A stretch of 64,000 nt of DNA from JASSUD01 sp031963405 (GCA_031963405.1 JASSUJ010000001.1:124001-188000), one strand, 5' to 3'. Counted from the first letter of the stretch, positions 8,974-17,242 are shown. Numbers and translations: made by a program. The notes: generated by a model not told the origin, from the sequence alone.

Positions 8974-9210
8974 TAGGGCCTATCCTCAATTAAAACGGGC
9001 TCGCGAAGGTAGCAGCCAGCGCACCCTGCAAGGAGCGCTGGCTGCTACCTTCCTCTAAAAAACGCATCTTAAATGAGAGGTTGACGGCTTTTAGGCGCGC
9101 CACCAAGGAATGTGAAGCGGCGAATACTGGACGTATCGCCGCGAGCATGACGCCGGGTGCGCGCCTAAAAGCCGTCAACGCGAGCCTGTTTTAATTGAGG
9201 ATAGGCCCTA
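8974..9210. repeat. MITE-like element with nested hairpins
   Basis: A 237-bp element bounded by 30-odd bp near-perfect inverted ends: TAGGGCCTATCCTCAATTAA on the left and its complement on the right, continuing into GGGCTCGCG / CGCGAGCC. Inside are two further stem-loops: GAAGGTAGCAGCCAGCGC with its complement (about 9013-9055), and GGTTGACGGCTTTTAGGCGC with its complement (about 9080-9180). The whole can fold as a three-way cruciform. It has no open frame of note and separates the convergent dxs and ispH genes. No second copy is present in the window. Confidence 0.8.
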
Positions 9211-9282
9211 AGGCAATTTGCTTTTATCCTTTGCTGACAAGCATGGGGTAAAAGTGAATTGCCTTACTCGTAAATATTGAAT

Positions 9283-10233
9283 TCAAGACGAACCCGATGT
9301 CTGGACTGATGCGGTGTCCAATACAGTTGGCATTTTAAAATGAACCTTTTCTTCAATGCCCGGCAAAACTTCTATGTCGGTAGCACCTAGCATGTGCAGA
9401 CGTTCTACGAGTTCCTGTACCAAAATTTCTGGCGTTGAGGCGCCTGCGGTGACGCCAACAACAGCAACATCAGCCAACCAAGCTGGGTTGAGGGCTGCGG
9501 CATCAGCGATCAAATAGCTGCGTACGCCTTGCTGCTGCGCAAGCTCTTGTAGCCGGCTGGCATTAGAGCTATTAGATGCGCCGACCACTAGAATGAGATC
9601 GGTTTGTTTCGCGAGTTCGCGCACCGCCTGTTGACGATGCTGCGTGGCATAGCAAATATCGCGTGTGTCTGGCCCGATTGTTTCGGGAAAGCGCTGCTTA
9701 AGTGCCGAGATCATCTCTCGGGTATCGTCCACGCTTAGCGTGGTTTGCGTCACATAAGATAAGCGCGCCGTCGCTTCTATTTGAAGATCAGCCACTTCGG
9801 CTAAAGTAGCAATCAGATGAACTTTGCCGCTAACCTGGCCCATCGTACCTTCTACTTCGGGATGGCCGCGATGGCCAATCAATATCAGTTCGTGGCCGCT
9901 ATCAACGTATTTTTGTGCTTCTTTATGCACTTTCGAAACCAGTGGGCAAGTGGCATCGATCACTCGTAACGCCCGCAACTTCGCTTCTTCCTCAACGCGT
10001 CGCGCCACACCATGTGCGCTAAATATCGTAATGCTATGGGGGGGGATTTCGTCCAAGCTCTCAACAAAGATCGCTCCCTTCGCACGTAAGTTATCAACCA
10101 CATGCTGGTTATGGACGATTTGGTGGCGTACGTAAACAGGTGCGCCATATTTTTCAAGTGCTCGTTCAACGATCTTGACGGCCCGTTCAACGCCCGCACA
10201 AAAACCGCGGGGCTGAGCTAATATTATTTTCAT
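9283..10233 (-). CDS. ispH: 4-hydroxy-3-methylbut-2-enyl diphosphate reductase
   Basis: The last enzyme of the MEP pathway, an iron-sulfur protein that makes IPP and DMAPP from HMBPP. Cluster ligands are visible in PRGFCAGVERAV, DATCPLVSKVH and DICYATQHRQQAV. Substrate-contact motifs include VRHQIVHNQHVV, FSAHGV and TQTTLSVDDT. The frame can start at a TTG at 10248, but the ATG at 10233 has GAAGG at the correct distance, giving 316 residues, normal for the family. It is read in the same direction as crtI-crtB-crtY-blh and follows blh by about 200 bp occupied by two repeat elements. It may therefore share their transcript, supplying C5 units to the carotenoid branch. Burkholderiales often carry two ispH genes. 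Whether this is the only copy cannot be told here. Confidence 0.95.
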   Translation of the reverse strand: MKIILAQPRGFCAGVERAVKIVERALEKYGAPVYVRHQIVHNQHVVDNLRAKGAIFVESLDEIPPHSITIFSAHGVARRVEEEAKLRALRVIDATCPLVSKVHKEAQKYVDSGHELILIGHRGHPEVEGTMGQVSGKVHLIATLAEVADLQIEATARLSYVTQTTLSVDDTREMISALKQRFPETIGPDTRDICYATQHRQQAVRELAKQTDLILVVGASNSSNASRLQELAQQQGVRSYLIADAAALNPAWLADVAVVGVTAGASTPEILVQELVERLHMLGATDIEVLPGIEEKVHFKMPTVLDTASVQTSGSS

Positions 10234-10290
10234 TGTTATGGCCTTCAAAAAACAGGGTAGTGCTCTGTCCTATAGGTAACTCTTTTTCAT

Positions 10291-10339
10291 TAGGGAAAGT
10301 TTGCATAACCCGATGGCGGCGTCGTGCAAACTTTCCTTA
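10291..10339. repeat. Family B inverted-repeat element, short copy
   Basis: TAGGGAAAGTTTGCATAACC at the left and TGCAAACTTTCCTTA at the right form a 49-bp near palindrome. The left sequence matches the ends of family B copies at 35599 and 41550. The centre is mostly deleted. Confidence 0.6.
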
Positions 10340-10442
10340 GACCTCTTTAAAAACCCGTAGCGGTAGGATAATCAACGGCAGCCTCCTTGCCAGTACCCTA
10401 GTACTTTGCTCCGGAATGACGCTGTTAGGGGAAAGAAGTCTA
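10338..10442. repeat. Family A inverted-repeat element, degenerate
   Basis: The left end TAGACCTCTTTAAAAACC and the right end GGGGAAAGAAGTCTA match family A, with the centre partly conserved. The right end carries the stop codon (TAG, 10440-10442) of the beta-carotene cleavage gene, so the insertion trimmed or replaced the last codons of that gene. Confidence 0.6.
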
Positions 10443-11429
10443 TGAGCTCTGTGCTTGACGACTAAGCCATAGGCAAACGACCATATGGGGCAAAGTCAGC
10501 GCCGCGATCAGCCGTGCTCCTACAACAAACACGGCAAGTGCTCCTCCACTGCGACCATATAACCACCATAAAACGCCCAAACCAAGTGCGCAGAGCACAG
10601 CCGTGGGAGCCAGAGTACGCAGTAACCAATGGCATGCTTGCTGTTTCGCAAATGGCGCGTGCCAAGCGCCTAATCGCAGCACGTGCCGAACTGAATGGCC
10701 AAAGCAGAAATACAATGCCAAGGCAAGTAAAGGCGGGAGCAAGATAAAAGCGCCAGCTTGCATCAGCAGTTCTAAACTTTGTATGCGCCATAGTGGCGCT
10801 GCTTTGGCGTGGTCATCAGAGAGACGTAGGCTCGCTATGACAAACCAGCATAAGCCAAAGAACCATAGTAGGCATAGCGGCGGCGCCAGAGTGCGGATAA
10901 CCGGCGCAAGTGTGGCGACAGGCAACGCCGCCAAACTTGCTAGCAGTGACGTTGTGTATTCTGGATAAATGCTTAACGGTAGCAAGACCGGCATGCCACC
11001 CCGCACAAACACTGCGACTGAGTAAGGTAGGGAAGGGGGGGCCAAACCATCTTCTACATCGCCGAGCCCAAAATGCGACACGCACATCATCAAAAAAACA
11101 ATTAGCGTCACAGCTGGGGCATAAACCCATCCGAGCAACACGAGCGCTGTCAAGCCTAGATAACCCACCAAAAACAAGAGCCACCACTGAGGTCCAAGTT
11201 GAGGTAGCAAGCGGCGGGCTGCGACCCAATGATCAAAGGCGCCATGCGGAAAGCCGATTAATACTGTGCCAATTGCCAACACGCAATACACAGTTAGCGA
11301 TTGGGTACCCAGCCCGAAGCGGCTAGCGATACAAGCCGCAACGAGCAATAGCACCATGCTCCAAGAGTGCCATTGCAGGGCAGAGGGTAACCAGGGTTTA
11401 AGAGAGGGGTTTGGTGTAGTCAGATTCAT
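10440..11429 (-). CDS. blh: Beta-carotene 15,15'-dioxygenase, Brp/Blh family
   Basis: A 329-residue integral membrane protein of the Brp/Blh family, which cleaves beta-carotene centrally to two retinals. Family motifs with metal-binding histidines are visible: FPHGAFDHW near residue 60, VSHFGLGDVED near 118, FGHSVRHVL near 248 and ALTLPHMVVCLW near 312. At least seven hydrophobic segments lie between and around them. A GAGTAAG ribosome binding site precedes the ATG. It follows crtY by 95 bp on the same strand, so the operon order crtI-crtB-crtY-blh matches the order of the reactions. The stop codon falls in a family A repeat; the C-terminal tail (RQAQSS) is beyond the last motif, so activity need not be lost. 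No opsin gene is in the window. Family call firm; retinal as product inferred from the family. Confidence 0.88.
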   Translation of the reverse strand: MNLTTPNPSLKPWLPSALQWHSWSMVLLLVAACIASRFGLGTQSLTVYCVLAIGTVLIGFPHGAFDHWVAARRLLPQLGPQWWLLFLVGYLGLTALVLLGWVYAPAVTLIVFLMMCVSHFGLGDVEDGLAPPSLPYSVAVFVRGGMPVLLPLSIYPEYTTSLLASLAALPVATLAPVIRTLAPPLCLLWFFGLCWFVIASLRLSDDHAKAAPLWRIQSLELLMQAGAFILLPPLLALALYFCFGHSVRHVLRLGAWHAPFAKQQACHWLLRTLAPTAVLCALGLGVLWWLYGRSGGALAVFVVGARLIAALTLPHMVVCLWLSRQAQSS

Positions 11430-11524
11430 TTTCTTACTCAGAAGTCATGAGAGCTTGTGTCGTGTTTGCCCTGTCTTCGACGGCACGCGTTGCCAGAGAA
11501 ACGCTAAACAGGCTCTGTGAGATT

Positions 11525-12661
11525 TCACCGCGCGCGCCATACTTGCGCTAGTGACGGTAACAACGCGGTAGCTACCGTAGCGCAATCGGTAAAACGCGCT
11601 TGTTCGCTTAAAAAGCGTATCAGCACACTCGGCGGACAATGGGTAAAAAGAGCACGGAACATGGCAGGTGCACAGTGGGGCATACGGCTCAAGCACGAAA
11701 GAAAAATACGATCCATCCAGCGTATTACTCCCGAACGTTTAGTAATAGCACGTGGTGGGCGTCCTAACTTGAGATCTTGGACAATCCGCTCACACTGCGC
11801 TTGAATGGCAATGAAACCATAGCCAGTAGCTGGCCGAAGTGCGCCTGCTGCGCTCCCCAACGGATGAATACGCGGTGAGCGTTGAATCGGGCGAAACCAC
11901 GGATCCATTGGTAATGCGCCTTGTTCTTCGAATAACAGGCGAGTCTTATGCGTGCCGCGTATGCCGTAGTGTTTAGCTAAATAAGCAGTCAACGTGGCAC
12001 GATGATCTGGTGGACAGAAACCTGGCGGGGCAAAATAGGTATCTTCAATTAAAGCGCGCTGAGAACTTAGCGGTAAGACATAAACAAAGTGCGTGGCTTC
12101 TTGGGATACACGGAAATCCATTAGCAAAGCCGTGCTGGGATCAAATACGGGCTGTTCAGTTTCAATCTCTTGTCCAAGAAAGCGCTGTATTAATCCATGC
12201 TGACCAAGCTCGCTAGGCGGTCGGCTATCAAATACTTGTCGAACTCGCACCCATTCTGGTAAATGCAGCGTTACGTGGTCTCTCTCTTCTTCAAGCTCAA
12301 CAATGTGCGTGCCTAGTCGAATATCGACGTTAGCTGCTTGACGCAAGCGGGTGAATGCCAATTCATAAACTGCATCGGAGCATAGTGACTCATACCGCAT
12401 GCCGGGCACAGAGCGTTTCACTACCCCTTCGTCCGTGGCAATCGACCACGCATCCCAATGACTTGAAACTGCTGCTTGGAAAGGATGCTGTACCATGCCT
12501 GACCAGTAAGACCACGTGCGATCTCGGCAATAATGCGTGCGTGAGTCGATCAACAATACGCGCAAACGAGGCGTAGATAACTCTGCTAAACGTAGAGCCA
12601 GGCTTAGGCCAGCTAAGCCGGCACCGATGATTGCTATATCGTAATCTACCCGGCTACTCAT
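11525..12661 (-). CDS. crtY: Lycopene beta-cyclase
   Basis: A 378-residue FAD-type cyclase that closes both ends of lycopene to beta-carotene at the membrane. The N-terminal dinucleotide fold reads YDIAIIGAGLAGLSLALRL, followed by the CrtY-type DRTWSYW. The later AAGALRPATGYGFIAIQAQ corresponds to the conserved C-terminal flavin region. Length is typical of proteobacterial CrtY (about 380). Its ATG overlaps the crtB stop by four bases (ATGA), so it is coupled to crtB. Placement between phytoene synthase and the beta-carotene cleavage enzyme supports beta-carotene as product. No damage is visible. Confidence 0.93.
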   Translation of the reverse strand: MSSRVDYDIAIIGAGLAGLSLALRLAELSTPRLRVLLIDSRTHYCRDRTWSYWSGMVQHPFQAAVSSHWDAWSIATDEGVVKRSVPGMRYESLCSDAVYELAFTRLRQAANVDIRLGTHIVELEEERDHVTLHLPEWVRVRQVFDSRPPSELGQHGLIQRFLGQEIETEQPVFDPSTALLMDFRVSQEATHFVYVLPLSSQRALIEDTYFAPPGFCPPDHRATLTAYLAKHYGIRGTHKTRLLFEEQGALPMDPWFRPIQRSPRIHPLGSAAGALRPATGYGFIAIQAQCERIVQDLKLGRPPRAITKRSGVIRWMDRIFLSCLSRMPHCAPAMFRALFTHCPPSVLIRFLSEQARFTDCATVATALLPSLAQVWRAR

Positions 12662-13548
12662 AGACTCGCCCCGGGCATGCCGGTGAGAGCGTAGTGCAAA
12701 GAGGTATTGTGAGCGATGACACGGCGCGGCATAGCGACGCCGCTAACCACAGCCTTCATTAATAAAATTGAGCGCTGCCAAGTCGGCACGATATACCGTC
12801 CAGTCGTCAAATAATTAGGGCCTAACTGCAGAATGTGCTGTCCTATTGCTTGATAAAGACGCTTGGCTGCCAAAATAGCTAGGCTTGCCCGGTACGGCAA
12901 AAACCTCAAGCCTTGGACACCGCTTTCATAATATTTATCGGCTAATGCCAGTAGGCGTTGCACTGCAGCAAACACTGCTTCAGGACAGTCCTGTATCTGT
13001 GCCGGCATTAAACCTGAAGGCAACCAAGCTGCCGGTAGATAGAACCGATTACGAGCGGCATCTTCTACTACATCGCGAGCAATATTCGTGAATTGCATGG
13101 CGATGCCAAGATCGATTGCATAAGGTTGTGCAGCACGCTCAGTCACACCCAGTACTGAGCACATCATTAGACCCACCGTGCCCGCTACGCCATAAGCGTA
13201 GCGAATTAAGCCAATTTCATCGGCTACGCGTACCGGCTCTAAGTCAGACAAAACAGTCTCGATTAATTGCACGGCAACTTCCTGACTAGCGTGACAATGC
13301 CGTGTTAATGCCAAAAATTGGGCTGCCAGCCAATGAGTGGTGTCGCCGTTTAGCACAGCCAAGCGTACTGCTTGCAGCTGTGCACGAGCGCTTTCGGTAT
13401 CTGTTGCGTTATCAGCCAGGTCGTCTATTGCGCGGCAGAACGCGTATAACTGCGCCGCACTAGTCAGGTGGGTGCGCGACAGCAACGCCCCTGCTAGACG
13501 AAAACTACGCCCATAATGCGAAAGTACTGTAAGCGCTTCCTGTGTCAT
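12658..13548 (-). CDS. crtB: Phytoene synthase
   Basis: A 296-residue squalene/phytoene synthase that joins two GGPP molecules head to head into phytoene, the committed carotenoid step. Both Asp-rich Mg-diphosphate motifs are intact: AIDDLADNATD near residue 40 and NIARDVVEDAARNRFYLP near residue 160. The start ATG overlaps the crtI stop (ATGA) and the stop overlaps the crtY start in the same way, so crtI, crtB and crtY form one tightly coupled unit. Length is usual for the family. A hopanoid or squalene role is unlikely because of the desaturase and cyclase neighbours. Confidence 0.95.
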   Translation of the reverse strand: MTQEALTVLSHYGRSFRLAGALLSRTHLTSAAQLYAFCRAIDDLADNATDTESARAQLQAVRLAVLNGDTTHWLAAQFLALTRHCHASQEVAVQLIETVLSDLEPVRVADEIGLIRYAYGVAGTVGLMMCSVLGVTERAAQPYAIDLGIAMQFTNIARDVVEDAARNRFYLPAAWLPSGLMPAQIQDCPEAVFAAVQRLLALADKYYESGVQGLRFLPYRASLAILAAKRLYQAIGQHILQLGPNYLTTGRYIVPTWQRSILLMKAVVSGVAMPRRVIAHNTSLHYALTGMPGASL

Positions 13549-15080
13549 ACGCTAATTTCCTCTCGCAGCAGATGCTCTACCACCTTAGCCGAGCTTAATA
13601 CGCCTGGCACGCCCGCTCCTGGGTGGGTGCCTGCACCCACCAAGTAGAGGTTCTCGACTTCTTCCGACAAATTGTGAAAACGAAAATAGCCTGATTGCCG
13701 CAGCGTCGGCGCAATTGAAAATCCAGCACCATGCTCGCTTAAATAGTCGCGGGAAAAATCGATTGGGTTTAAATGAAAAGAAGTGGTGATATGCTGCTCC
13801 ACCTCGGGTAGCTCTCGCTCGCTAAGGATTGCCAGAATACGTTTAGTCAAAACTGCGGAAGCAGTGTCCCAGTCAATATCCGCCTGCAGATTAGGCACAG
13901 GGGCAAGGACGTAAAAGGCATCATGCTTAGGTGGGGCTAGGGTTGGATCAGTTGCAGTCGGTCGATGCAAATAAAGACTGAGATCCTCAGGAAGGGTAGT
14001 GCTGTGGCCGAAAACCTCATCCAATAATTCGCGATAGCGCTCACCTAGCATAATGGTGTGGTGCGCAGTATTAGGATACTGACGGTTAGTGCCGAAATAG
14101 AGGACAAACAAACCCATTGAGTATTGCAAACGAGAGAGCCGCTGATCGGTCCAGACGCGCCGCTTCCCAGGAGGAAGCAGATGCTTGTAGAGGGTAGGTG
14201 GATCTACATTGGCAATTACCACATCTGCTGAAATTTGTTTTCCTCCGGCTAGTACCACGCCAACAGCACGATTGTCCTTCATGGTGAGGCGCTCGACTGT
14301 GGAGTTGGTCATCACCTTGATATTGCGCCTTTCCATTAATTTACCGAGAGCGGCTACCAGCGCGGTTGTACCTCCACGCGCAAACCATATTCCAAAGCGT
14401 TGTTCCAGATAGGGAATCAAAGCGTAGATAGCACTGGTGTGATAGGGATGCCCCCCCACTAATAGGGGTTGCAAGCTCAATACACGTCGTAGCGCTTCAT
14501 TGCTAATAAAGCGGCTAACCATGTCATAGACTGAAAGGTAACCGCCATAGCGCAATATCATCGGTAGTGCGCGCAACATTTGTAGAGGTCGATGAAAAGG
14601 CTTGTCACAATAGGTTTCGAAGCCAATTTCAAATAATGCGCGAGCACGCTCCATAAACTTATCATAGCCAGCAATATCTTCCGGCGCGAAGTCGAGCACG
14701 GCCTGACGTAGCTCTGCTGCGCTACTACCATACTTAAAATGGCTGCCATCGGGAAACGTGATGCGATACCAGGGTTCAACGGGTATCAGCTCTACATGAT
14801 CGGAAAGACGCTCGCCGAACAGAGCAAAAAGCTCTTCAAGCAACATCGGTGCAGTAATCACTGTAGGGCCAGCATCAAAAGTGTAGCCATCGCGACGAAA
14901 TACCCGTGCCCGCCCGCCGATTTGTTCGAGCCGTTCCACGACCGTAACTTCAAAGCCCAGCGCACGTGCACGCAATGCCGCAGCAATACCACCCAGGCCT
15001 GCGCCGATGACAACGGCATGGCGGCGCTGCGGCGAGACAAAACTAACTTTTCTATCAAACAACGAATTGAGTAACTTCAT
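13545..15080 (-). CDS. crtI: Phytoene desaturase
   Basis: A CrtI-type flavoenzyme that desaturates phytoene, most likely in four steps to lycopene given the cyclase next to it. The FAD-binding motif is near the N-terminus (AVVIGAGLGGIAAALRARAL, then EQIGGRA) and the family's C-terminal signature is GAGTHPGAGVPGVLSSAK. About 511 residues, full length for CrtI. Two starts compete: ATG at 15080, and TTG at 15086 with AGGA at better spacing. Two residues are at stake. It is the first recognised gene of the leftward crt operon. Upstream is a short hydrophobic open frame that may be the tail of a lost gene, so the promoter position is uncertain. Confidence 0.95.
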   Translation of the reverse strand: MKLLNSLFDRKVSFVSPQRRHAVVIGAGLGGIAAALRARALGFEVTVVERLEQIGGRARVFRRDGYTFDAGPTVITAPMLLEELFALFGERLSDHVELIPVEPWYRITFPDGSHFKYGSSAAELRQAVLDFAPEDIAGYDKFMERARALFEIGFETYCDKPFHRPLQMLRALPMILRYGGYLSVYDMVSRFISNEALRRVLSLQPLLVGGHPYHTSAIYALIPYLEQRFGIWFARGGTTALVAALGKLMERRNIKVMTNSTVERLTMKDNRAVGVVLAGGKQISADVVIANVDPPTLYKHLLPPGKRRVWTDQRLSRLQYSMGLFVLYFGTNRQYPNTAHHTIMLGERYRELLDEVFGHSTTLPEDLSLYLHRPTATDPTLAPPKHDAFYVLAPVPNLQADIDWDTASAVLTKRILAILSERELPEVEQHITTSFHLNPIDFSRDYLSEHGAGFSIAPTLRQSGYFRFHNLSEEVENLYLVGAGTHPGAGVPGVLSSAKVVEHLLREEISV

Positions 15081-15127
15081 AACCAACTAGCGTCCTGTTC
15101 ACAAAAAAAGCTACTGCGCAAATCTGC

Positions 15128-15418
15128 TTATAGCCCGTGCACTTTTCGCCATACATCCTTAAATAAATGGGTAAAGAACGCTTTCGTCAGCAATATTAGT
15201 GAAGGTAAAAAGAAAAGAATGGGGTGAAAAACGAAACTTTGTTTATGCCGCCGAACAGTAAGAAGCAAGCAAAACAAATTAAGAATAGTGAGGGGCAAAG
15301 TAGAGACGTAGAGCACGGTTCGGCAGGTAAACGTCGAGTCTTGGTTAGCGATGAAAGGTACGCCCCTCTCTGAACTACAAGAACTTGGGGGGTGAAAGAT
15401 GGTAAAGATGGAAAGTCT
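15128..15418 (-). pseudogene. Hydrophobic gene fragment upstream of crtI
   Basis: A frame open from just after a stop near 15420 to a TAA at 15128-15130, about 96 residues without a good start and ribosome binding site. It contains GVPFIANQDSTFTCRTVLY, a strongly hydrophobic stretch, LLLTVRRHKQSFVFHP, a second hydrophobic stretch, and a basic amphipathic end (HLFKDVWRKVHGL). Two membrane segments separated by a basic loop and ending in a basic tail recall the C-terminus of membrane glycosyltransferases of family 2, some of which occur in carotenoid clusters. It may be the 3' remnant of such a gene that once headed the crt operon. A functional small membrane protein starting at the GTG at 15316 is the alternative. 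Low certainty. Confidence 0.3.
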
Positions 15419-15637
15419 CTATGCGTTCTTCTTTTCCGCGAGAAAAACAATAATAGCTTTGCTCAGTTGAATCAATACAATCCAAAGTAATAACTACAGA
15501 CAGAAATTTGCGGGCAAGAAGCGCTAAGAATTATTGATGTGAATACCCTATGGCAAAGAAATAGTCAGCGATTGGAAAATAAAAGTGTAATGCAAAACAA
15601 ATGAGTAAATATATTCATAGGCCTTCAGGGGATTAGC

Positions 15638-16327
15638 ATGCGCGTACCCAATATTACTAGCACTCCAACCAGCCTCCCAGTTCAAAATGACACTCAAATT
15701 GAAGATGATTCTTCCATAGCTCATTATCATTTGCTTTCTGAAAGAGTGAATGAGCTAACTACAAAAGTTGAAGAACTTACAGTCGATCAAAAAAATAGAC
15801 TATGTAGGGTAGAAAATTTAATTAAAGATAACAATCAGAAAGACAAAAAAATTCTTGAGTTAGAGGGATTAGTTAAAGAATTAACTGAAAAAACAAATAA
15901 AAATTCAAAATCAAGTTCAAATTTCCCTGTCAAAAACAATACTTTTTATAATCTGAACGATCCGGCTATGCATAATTTAATCTATCGTGCGCAGGGTGTG
16001 GGAGATTGGGAAGGGAAAGGTGATTGGCCTATGGGCAGAAACGCAATAATGATTGAATTCGTTTCACCTTTTCCTAAAAAATTTACCCTTGATATAAAAG
16101 GAATTTATCTGGATTATAGTCAAGAACCTTATGAGATTTATATCGGCAAATTTAATGAAAAACGACATAAACAAGAATCTCAACCGTTTGGGTCTCAACG
16201 AAATTATGCTTCCGTTTTATTTGATACAGAGGATGAGGATAACAATACTCTCTGGATAGTTTCATCAAGAAATAATAATAATATTAGGATAAGTATTAAA
16301 TCTATAAATATCATCCCAAGAAAGTAA
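15638..16327 (+). CDS. Coiled-coil plus beta-sandwich orphan protein
   Basis: A 229-residue protein starting at ATG after AGGGGATTAGC. Residues 1-25 are Thr/Pro/Asn-rich. Residues about 28-90 form a long coiled coil (LLSERVNELTTKVEELTVDQ and following heptads). Residues about 105-229 look like a beta-sandwich: GVGDWEGKGDWPMGRNAIMI, FPKKFTLDIKGIYL, YEIYIGKFNEK, TLWIVSSRNNNNIRISIKSI. That second part recalls the small C-terminal module of phosphoglycerol transferases (W-G-W-x-x-G, then P-F-P-K-x-F-T-L, then the V-x-I-G strand). A trimeric or dimeric stalk carrying such a module could bind glycans, but this is inference. A strong terminator follows. AT-rich; no signal peptide; no partner gene. 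The domain likeness is by eye. Confidence 0.65.
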   Translation: MRVPNITSTPTSLPVQNDTQIEDDSSIAHYHLLSERVNELTTKVEELTVDQKNRLCRVENLIKDNNQKDKKILELEGLVKELTEKTNKNSKSSSNFPVKNNTFYNLNDPAMHNLIYRAQGVGDWEGKGDWPMGRNAIMIEFVSPFPKKFTLDIKGIYLDYSQEPYEIYIGKFNEKRHKQESQPFGSQRNYASVLFDTEDEDNNTLWIVSSRNNNNIRISIKSINIIPRK

Positions 16328-16391
16328 ATGTATCAATTGGTAGGGATTTTTCTAATAGATTGATTTAAATCTATAAAGATTTCCAAAAATT

Positions 16392-16439
16392 AACTGACTC
16401 AAAAAATTAGAAATTTGTTCTAAATTTTTTGAGTCAGTT
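16392..16439 (+). terminator. Rho-independent terminator
   Basis: AACTGACTCAAAAAATTAGAA pairs with TTCTAAATTTTTTGAGTCAG and onward around a 5-nt loop, with one bulged base. It lies 65 bp after the coiled-coil/beta-sandwich gene and faces a decayed leftward gene, so it may serve both strands. Confidence 0.65.
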
Positions 16440-16453
16440 CATAAAGAGATTTT

Positions 16454-16770
16454 TTACTTTTCTTCCGGTTCATCGAATTCCCTTAAAAGAATTTGATTTT
16501 CAACCTTGTGCATACCTTTATTTATTTTTCGATTCTCAGTAATCAAATTTGGCTCTTGAAAATACCATTCGCTAGTGCACAGCTTTTTGTTAAATTCCCT
16601 TAAACGAGAGTAAATGCTGGCAGCACTCTCTCGAAGACATTCTTGATATAAATTTTACTTTCAGAGTGGATAACTAAAGCTAATTTCTCAGAAGCTTCCC
16701 ACCAACTTATCTCAGACATAACCTCAGTAGAATCAAATATTAGAACGGCTTTAGCTTCATATTTTCAAAA
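16454..16770 (-). pseudogene. Frameshifted gene remnant, unknown family
   Basis: Read leftward, the sequence AKAVLIFDSTEVMSEISWWE, continuing to SEKLALVIHSESKIYIKNV, is followed by a frame change near 16645 into CLRESAASIYSRLREFNKKL, then EWYFQEPNLITENRKINKGM and a stop at 16454. Joined across the shift it gives about 105 residues of plausible protein without a start codon. I do not recognise the family. It is the C-terminal part of a gene lost to frameshift and upstream deletion. Confidence 0.45.
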
Positions 16771-17143
16771 GTGTCGTAGGCGGGAAAGGTCTTTATTGAT
16801 AAAACCTTGCAAAAACAGGAATGCCTTACATCATTTTAAAATCGTAGGACAAATTACAAATGACAACTTTTCGCCAGCATATCCTTGCAAACTCTTGTGG
16901 GGCACCAAATACTCCTCCAGCAATTGCCAATTTCTACCAGACCTCTCGCTAAATATAAGGCAAAGCAAGATCATTGAACGTTAAGTCAGATAGAACGATA
17001 TTTTGAGCATACGCAACAACGCACGCAGTCTTAACTTTGGTAAAGACTCATGAAAATGTTTGTGATAAATAAGGCTGGGAAAAGGGCAGGGGAACGATAA
17101 AAGAGAGATATTTAAGAGATGCCGCCGCTTCCTCAAAATAAAA

Positions 17144-17242
17144 ATTGCGGAGCAAAATAAAAAAGGCTTACAGCGATGTAAGCCTTTTAGCATCTGGCTC
17201 CCCGACCAGGGCTTTAACCTGGGACCTGCGGATTAACAGTCC
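17144..17242. repeat. Attachment-site repeat: duplicated tRNA-Asn 3' half
   Basis: Nearly the same 99 bp as 19509-19606: the terminator hairpin of the tRNA-Asn gene plus the 3' half of the tRNA up to the anticodon stem. It diverges in the T loop (GGGCTTTAACC against GGGCTCGAACC) and beyond. This copy is not a functional tRNA, as its 5' half is missing. It marks the far end of an element that integrated into the tRNA gene. Confidence 0.8.

Noticed and set aside
10462..11804. Several overlapping frames of 70-140 residues on both strands over blh and crtY
   Set aside because: They are antisense or shifted shadows of two well-supported genes, with Arg/Ser-rich translations and no ribosome binding sites.
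5901..15086. Cluster interpreted as hopanoid or squalene biosynthesis
   Set aside because: The desaturase, beta-cyclase and Brp/Blh motifs fit carotenoid and retinal synthesis; no squalene-hopene cyclase or hpn gene is present.
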